DNA of 64,000 bases from Polytrichum commune (lineage: Eukaryota; Streptophyta; Polytrichopsida; Polytrichales; Polytrichaceae). Shown here in pieces: positions 58,979 to 64,000 of this stretch; the first letter of the stretch is position 1, and every line of letters starts with the position of its first letter. The DNA is taken from positions 51,085,169-51,149,168 of the forward strand of contig OX485806.1 of NCBI GenBank assembly GCA_950295325.1, given 5' to 3'. Both the position numbers and the translations under genes were made by a program. The notes beneath the pieces were generated by a model that saw only the letters and a program-made list of their open reading frames with translations, was not told the origin of the DNA and did no database searches.

Positions 58979-61900
58979 GTTTTGCGCACCAAATCTATTG
59001 TTATGGTCATGGTTTTTTTAGTAGTCTTTTGTCTTTGTCTATCCAATGATATACTTGATTTACATGCTATGAATGAAAAAATGTTTAATGGTTTTTTCAT
59101 TGGAAAGTGAATTGTATATGTAATAAAGGTCTATTTAGTTCATGATATATGTTTTGTATATATAGTAGAGGTATTTATTGCATTAAATTGCACATCTTAG
59201 TATAAATACATGACTTTGTTTTCTAGTTTGCCATTAGTATGTATACATTTTTCTTCCTTAATAAACTTCTCGCATATAAGGGGTTTAGTTCCATATTCAC
59301 TCACGCAAGTCATTTAGGTTTTCAATGAAGCGTTCGCCCCCATGCTGCACAAAAAATAGCACACGTGGCAAGAAGGGAAGCAAATTAGAGGAATGTTGAG
59401 CGAATCCAAGATTTATCCTAAGAGTTTCAAAATTTACCCAAATGTATGCCAACAACGATAGCATCTCAAAGTCTCTCTTCCAAATACTCAATTCTTTATG
59501 GACAATGAATCAATGTATAGTGCAATGTTTCAAAGTCTAATGTTGGAAGTGTATTATACACAAACAATAATGGTATTGTGTGGGCATTCTTTATGCATGG
59601 ATGGGCCTTATTGACTAAACAATTACTCAATATATTGGTAACTATCATGAACAATGTTGTCTCCTCATTGTTAATACATTGATGAAAACCTAAATGCAAT
59701 AGCAATAGCAATATTGTATTCACTTGATGTTTGGTCAATAGCAAGTAATTTTTGGAAGTAAATTTGTGTCCACATTGATAAAACTTTCACTTTATTGTTA
59801 ATTGCCATTGATTCAATTTCTGCTTGATATTGAGGATCTATCATAAAAAAAGTTTTTCAACAACTTGATTTTATTAACAAGAATGATGTTTATATGTTGA
59901 TTACACATTCAATATAAAAATGTGCAAACAATGTATAAAAATGATAATAAAGCTCTTTGTATTTCACACTTGGCTACCATATTTCCTAGTTCACAAATGA
60001 AAGGTTGTCGCAAACTTGTCTTGCCCATATCGCTTCCAATTATTAATCAAGATAATTGAGAGTCTTTATTCATGCAAAAAATCATATAGATTTCAAAAAA
60101 ATGTTTCCAATAGGTTTCTCCTACAAGAGAACAAATCGGGAGTAATAAGGGCTACTGGAGTATACAAAGTGTTGCAATGCACAACACATGAAGCTAACAA
60201 ATGGATAATCTTGTGAAAATATCTTCACTTGGACTTGCAAATTCACTTTCATGGTCATCTTGGTATGCTTTCAACATCATCCCAAAATATGCCCTCTGCC
60301 AATACACCATCTTTTAGAAACCTATGAGAAGACATTACCATATCATTTATGTATCAATTGATCTACATGCAACACCAACTCATTTGAACGCGAAAAGTAG
60401 GATATCAACTCAAAAAATTCAAAAGTCTATTACGGTGAAGTCAAAGATTTGTAATAAATTAGAGCCTACATGAATGGCATATCCTAGCATTAGGTGAAAG
60501 ATTTGCAATAATTTGTCTACTTGAACCATAGATTGGTTTGACTAGAGGATCCTACTTGCTCAACTAGCAACACTATCAAATTTCTAGGTTATTAGTTGTC
60601 AAGAAAACCATCATGACATAGGACTGCAAATCCAAAGGACACTTTGTTCACTTGTGTTGTTCTTATATCAAAGGCTACAAGTCACAATGTAGGCAAAGAT
60701 CACATGCCCCTTAAAGCAATGATTTTGAATATATAAAAAAACATTTAATATCAATATATTCCGATCTTGTTCTTCATTATTTACATGTTATTATCAAAGC
60801 AATGACAATAGAGGAACATATCATGATATAAAAAATTTGAATATTAATGTCATCTACAGCTTGAGAACTAGCTCAGTTTTGAGAATGTATACATGTTGAT
60901 TGAGATGTGAATTTAAAGAATGACTTCCCACTTGGTTAAACTCTCTGTGAATGCAAAGGGGGGTGAGTAGCTTTAGAGAGTGGATCAACACTTGCTATCC
61001 ACAAAGTATACACAAAGGTGAAAGGTGAATCATGTTGTAGCTTCTAAGGGGGTCTTCAAAACATCTCTGAATGAGTATTTAATAATGTTCAATAGTCTCA
61101 AAGATAATGGGTTCTCAATAATTCTTTGTGACAATCACATGAGATGTTGAAAGGGGCGTCTTAGGTGCCCTATGTGTTTCTTTTATATAGGCTTTAATAT
61201 TTATATGTTTTTAGATTTTCCAAAACATTACATTTGGCCAAAGATAGAAGTATGGATATTTTAGTTTGAATATGACATATTATATATATATCTGAAATCC
61301 TAGATTATTGAAAAATTAAATACCTCTTGTTATTTATTCCCATTTGTTGTTGGAATTCTAATTTTTTCATCCTTTAGGGTCCTACGAAATCCATCCATGA
61401 TTTCATCCTATTAAAGGCGTCTTAGCCATCCTTCATTTATTTATACTCTTGATGAATTTTCATTGTTATGCTCCTAGTCTATTGCCTCATTCCCACAACT
61501 CCCATTTTGTGTTCCCGACCGCTACCTCATTCCCAAAGCTCCCACACACGTTCATGTGGTTGGGAACTATGTGTTTCTTGCTTGGCAGCTTCACTTGCAA
61601 AAATTCCTCACTCCTCTTCGACCCCTCCCACATGTCACGATTCCTAGTTCCTCTTGTAGTTTCTATAGTCCTCAACTGGCTCAACTAGTTATTCAAAGGT
61701 GTTGAATGGTGATTTGAAATTGCGGCCCTCAATTAAAATGCTAATCTAACAAGAACTTCATACAACATGCCACAAACAATTGAGATCTTCTCAAGGAAGA
61801 AAACATAAAAAATCATCCTCCAAAGTGAGAAAAACCACTTCACAATCCAAACCTCACCATAGCAACATGGCATCATCAAAATCTAGTGCCTTCACCTGAA

Positions 61901-64000
61901 ATTTTTTGGTAGAATGAAAATTTGGTTTTTCTTGTGAATCTCCTAGGTTGTTTGATCAATTTTTCCTCACTTAACTTTGACTTGCATGTGTCATGTATGT
62001 TCTTTTTGTTATTAACACATGTATTCCTCTCTTGTTGTAGCTTTAGAGTTTGAAATCCCCTTGTGAGCCTGAAAAAGGTGCTCACATATTAATTAAACCT
62101 AATGCAAGCGTTGGGAAGTGTAAAGGCAAGCCCGGGAGGTGAACCTCACCCTTGAGAAGAGAGAAAATGAGATAAATTAAAATAAAAAGGTAAATGCAAT
62201 TGCTATGTGCAAAAGAGTGGAAGTTAAGAAGGAGAAAAATAATTTTGCGGGCGGCCCGAGGATGTTGGGCAGTGCGACAAAAAAGGAAGAAGTTGGAGGG
62301 GTCTCGGGAAGTAGGAGGGAGAGGGCTTAGTTAGCAGCAGGGAGGAAGAGAGACCGGATAGGAGGCGGAAGCCCTGCCGAAATGGAGAGGAGTGGCGTTG
62401 AGAGGCGGAGGAGAGGACATGTGCTAGGGGAGGCGTGGATCAAGTGCAAAGGAGGGAGGCAAGTCGCCCAAGTCTCTGACGATGCAACCAGACCAGGTGA
62501 ATGACAAGAGAGGGAGAAGGGAAGAGAGAAACGTCGACTGGGTGAGCATTGTCAACAACATTCTTGCGGAAGAGTCCACAAACCACTCACAATGCAATGG
62601 GTCCTAGGACGGAAGAGCGACATGGTGTCGCCTAGCATCTCTAGCAATTCAAGCCTGCGGCGTGGGAACAAAGCCTCCACTCCTGGCCATGGCCATTTGA
62701 AGGAGGTATGAAGTTGTCGTAAGCGTTCCAAGGGTCTGATCATCGGTCACGATGCTCCTGTGAGGAGCAAGAGAAGTGCGAGACCAATGTGTGAAGGATC
62801 AAGCGCGAGGGGAGAGGAGGCAAAAACAACTAACATTGTGAGCCCGACAAGACAACAGGGAAGAGATAATCAAGATTAGGGATACGACTAGGAGTTTTAG
62901 GAGGCTGGCAAGCTTGATGTTGCCTCGATTGCTGAGAGTACGTGAACTTGCGCCGTGGTCCTAAGAGGGAGTGGAAGCGAGGTATGTATGCATGTTGTTC
63001 GGCACGGTTTTTGGAAGGTCGAGCCTACATGGCAAGGTTGCGGGCTGGGAGGTGGATCGAGTTGATGATGATTGAGGAGTGAAAACACAAGATAGATGAC
63101 GAGGGGAGTGACGTAGCTCTCTAGGGACCCTGCTGGGGTGGAGCATTTCTAGGCCGCCACCGCATGATAGCGGCCACACACACTTCCAATTTTTTCGGCA
63201 CCACAACTCTTGAACGATGGGTTCATTTTCTTTTGTCAGCTCTCAATCCTATATCGACCTTGTTTTTGATTTGGGGAGTGGGATTCGGGTGAGGCTTGCA
63301 ACAGGGATCTAGTTGCAGACGCGGCACTGGCTCAGATTCCCTCATGGAATCATCAGAGTATTTGACGTCTTGCCTCAACTCTTCATCCTCCCTAGAAGTT
63401 TGCCTGGCCGGCACCTCCCCCATTCTCGCCTCTTTCTAGGACCTGAAGTCATTGCCAAATTTTGGACGTGGAGGCTTTGGTAAATTCTTCCCAATTTAGC
63501 AATCAAGTGGCGTAGGATCTTCATCCTCACCAAGGCATCCTAACTCGGAGTCCCAACCAGTATGGCACGAGGACTGCAGTGGGATTAGGGCGGTAAGCAT
63601 TCATTCTTGTCAAGTTGCAGCTAGAGGGTTGGGAGTTCACATCAACTCTAGATGGCACCCTTCTGTTACTAAATTTTGGCGGACCTCCTCAGTCAATGGG
63701 GGGCCACTAGATCGCAGGGAAGAAGGATGCATTCCCAACCTCTTTCTCTCTCTGTTCATCGGGTGCTTACTTGCGAAGATCATCAGTGTGTTGAGGCGGG
63801 TAGGGAGGAGACTGCAGCTCCTTGTGGCTCGAGCCGAATTCAATTATAGCAAGAAGGCAGAGGGAATTCAGGAGTTGGGTTGGAAGCTCACCTCCATGTC
63901 TGTTGATTCGCTTAACAAAGGGACGGCATGGACGGAGGTGCCAAGAATGGGGGATCAAGACGAGCTTGTTGTAGCGGAAGGCTTTTGGTAGGAATTGGAC
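58979..64000. other. No recognisable gene; GC-richer right end
   Basis: 59000-62100 is AT-rich anonymous sequence with short frames only. From about 62200 to the window end the sequence is GC-richer and purine-rich on the plus strand, with a 120-codon frame at 63629-63991 that has no motif I recognise. This compositional change, like that of the solo LTR at 13.6-15.1 kb, would fit a long LTR or retroelement leader running out of the window, but no paired end is visible. Confidence 0.35.

Noticed and set aside
63629-63991. 120-codon frame near the window end as a gene
   Set aside because: No motif, not supported by neighbours, and the opposite strand has equally long frames; the GC-rich, purine-rich stretch may be retroelement leader.

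Overview
The window looks like a transposon-dense, gene-poor stretch of a large plant nuclear genome. Evidence for a plant is the mix of Ty1/copia, chromodomain Ty3/gypsy, MULE and hAT elements, plus a fragment resembling the plant-specific PH-RCC1-FYVE (PRAF) family with splice-like exon edges. The species cannot be named from the sequence. Nothing prokaryotic is present, and I saw no rRNA, tRNA or CRISPR. No intact cellular gene is visible: every coding segment I can recognise carries stops, frameshifts or insertions.

Layout. 2.0-6.4 kb: a decayed copia element with two 261-bp LTRs, a mutated primer site, a purine tract and fragments of gag, integrase, reverse transcriptase (RT) and RNase H. 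11.3-16.9 kb: a chromovirus (gypsy) remnant that lost protease and RT and is split by a 1,583-bp solo LTR with a perfect 5-bp target duplication. 19.8-25.0 kb: degraded sequence with a possible proteasome RPN2 fragment, several duplications and a CACTA-like transposase fragment. 27.4-29.9 kb: a decayed MULE transposase on the minus strand. 31.4-47.3 kb: a very large LINE. 49.7-53.0 kb: a PRAF-like pseudogene holding a non-autonomous hAT element in an intron and a 0.5-kb repeat against an exon. 55.0-58.5 kb: a second MULE whose terminal inverted repeats are built from ~143-bp units. 58.5-64 kb: short tandem duplications and anonymous sequence.

The LINE is the most interesting object. It is flanked by a 13-bp direct repeat (31415-31427 and 47298-47310). 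It ends in three consecutive stem-loops and an exact (TTC)4 tail, and without its nested insert it is about 13.2 kb. It carries a C-rich 2.5-kb leader, an ORF1 with an RRM-like region and a coiled coil, and an ORF2 whose start codon overlaps the ORF1 stop. ORF2 encodes two 2A-like ribosome-skipping motifs in tandem (GDIQTNPGP and GDIHPNPGP), an APE endonuclease, an RT with YADD, an RNase H with its full catalytic set, and a CCHC finger. A 2,703-bp TG...CA insert with ATCCC duplications splits ORF2 between RT and RNase H; the reading phase is the same on both sides of it. Tandem 2A-like motifs in a plant LINE are, as far as I know, unusual.
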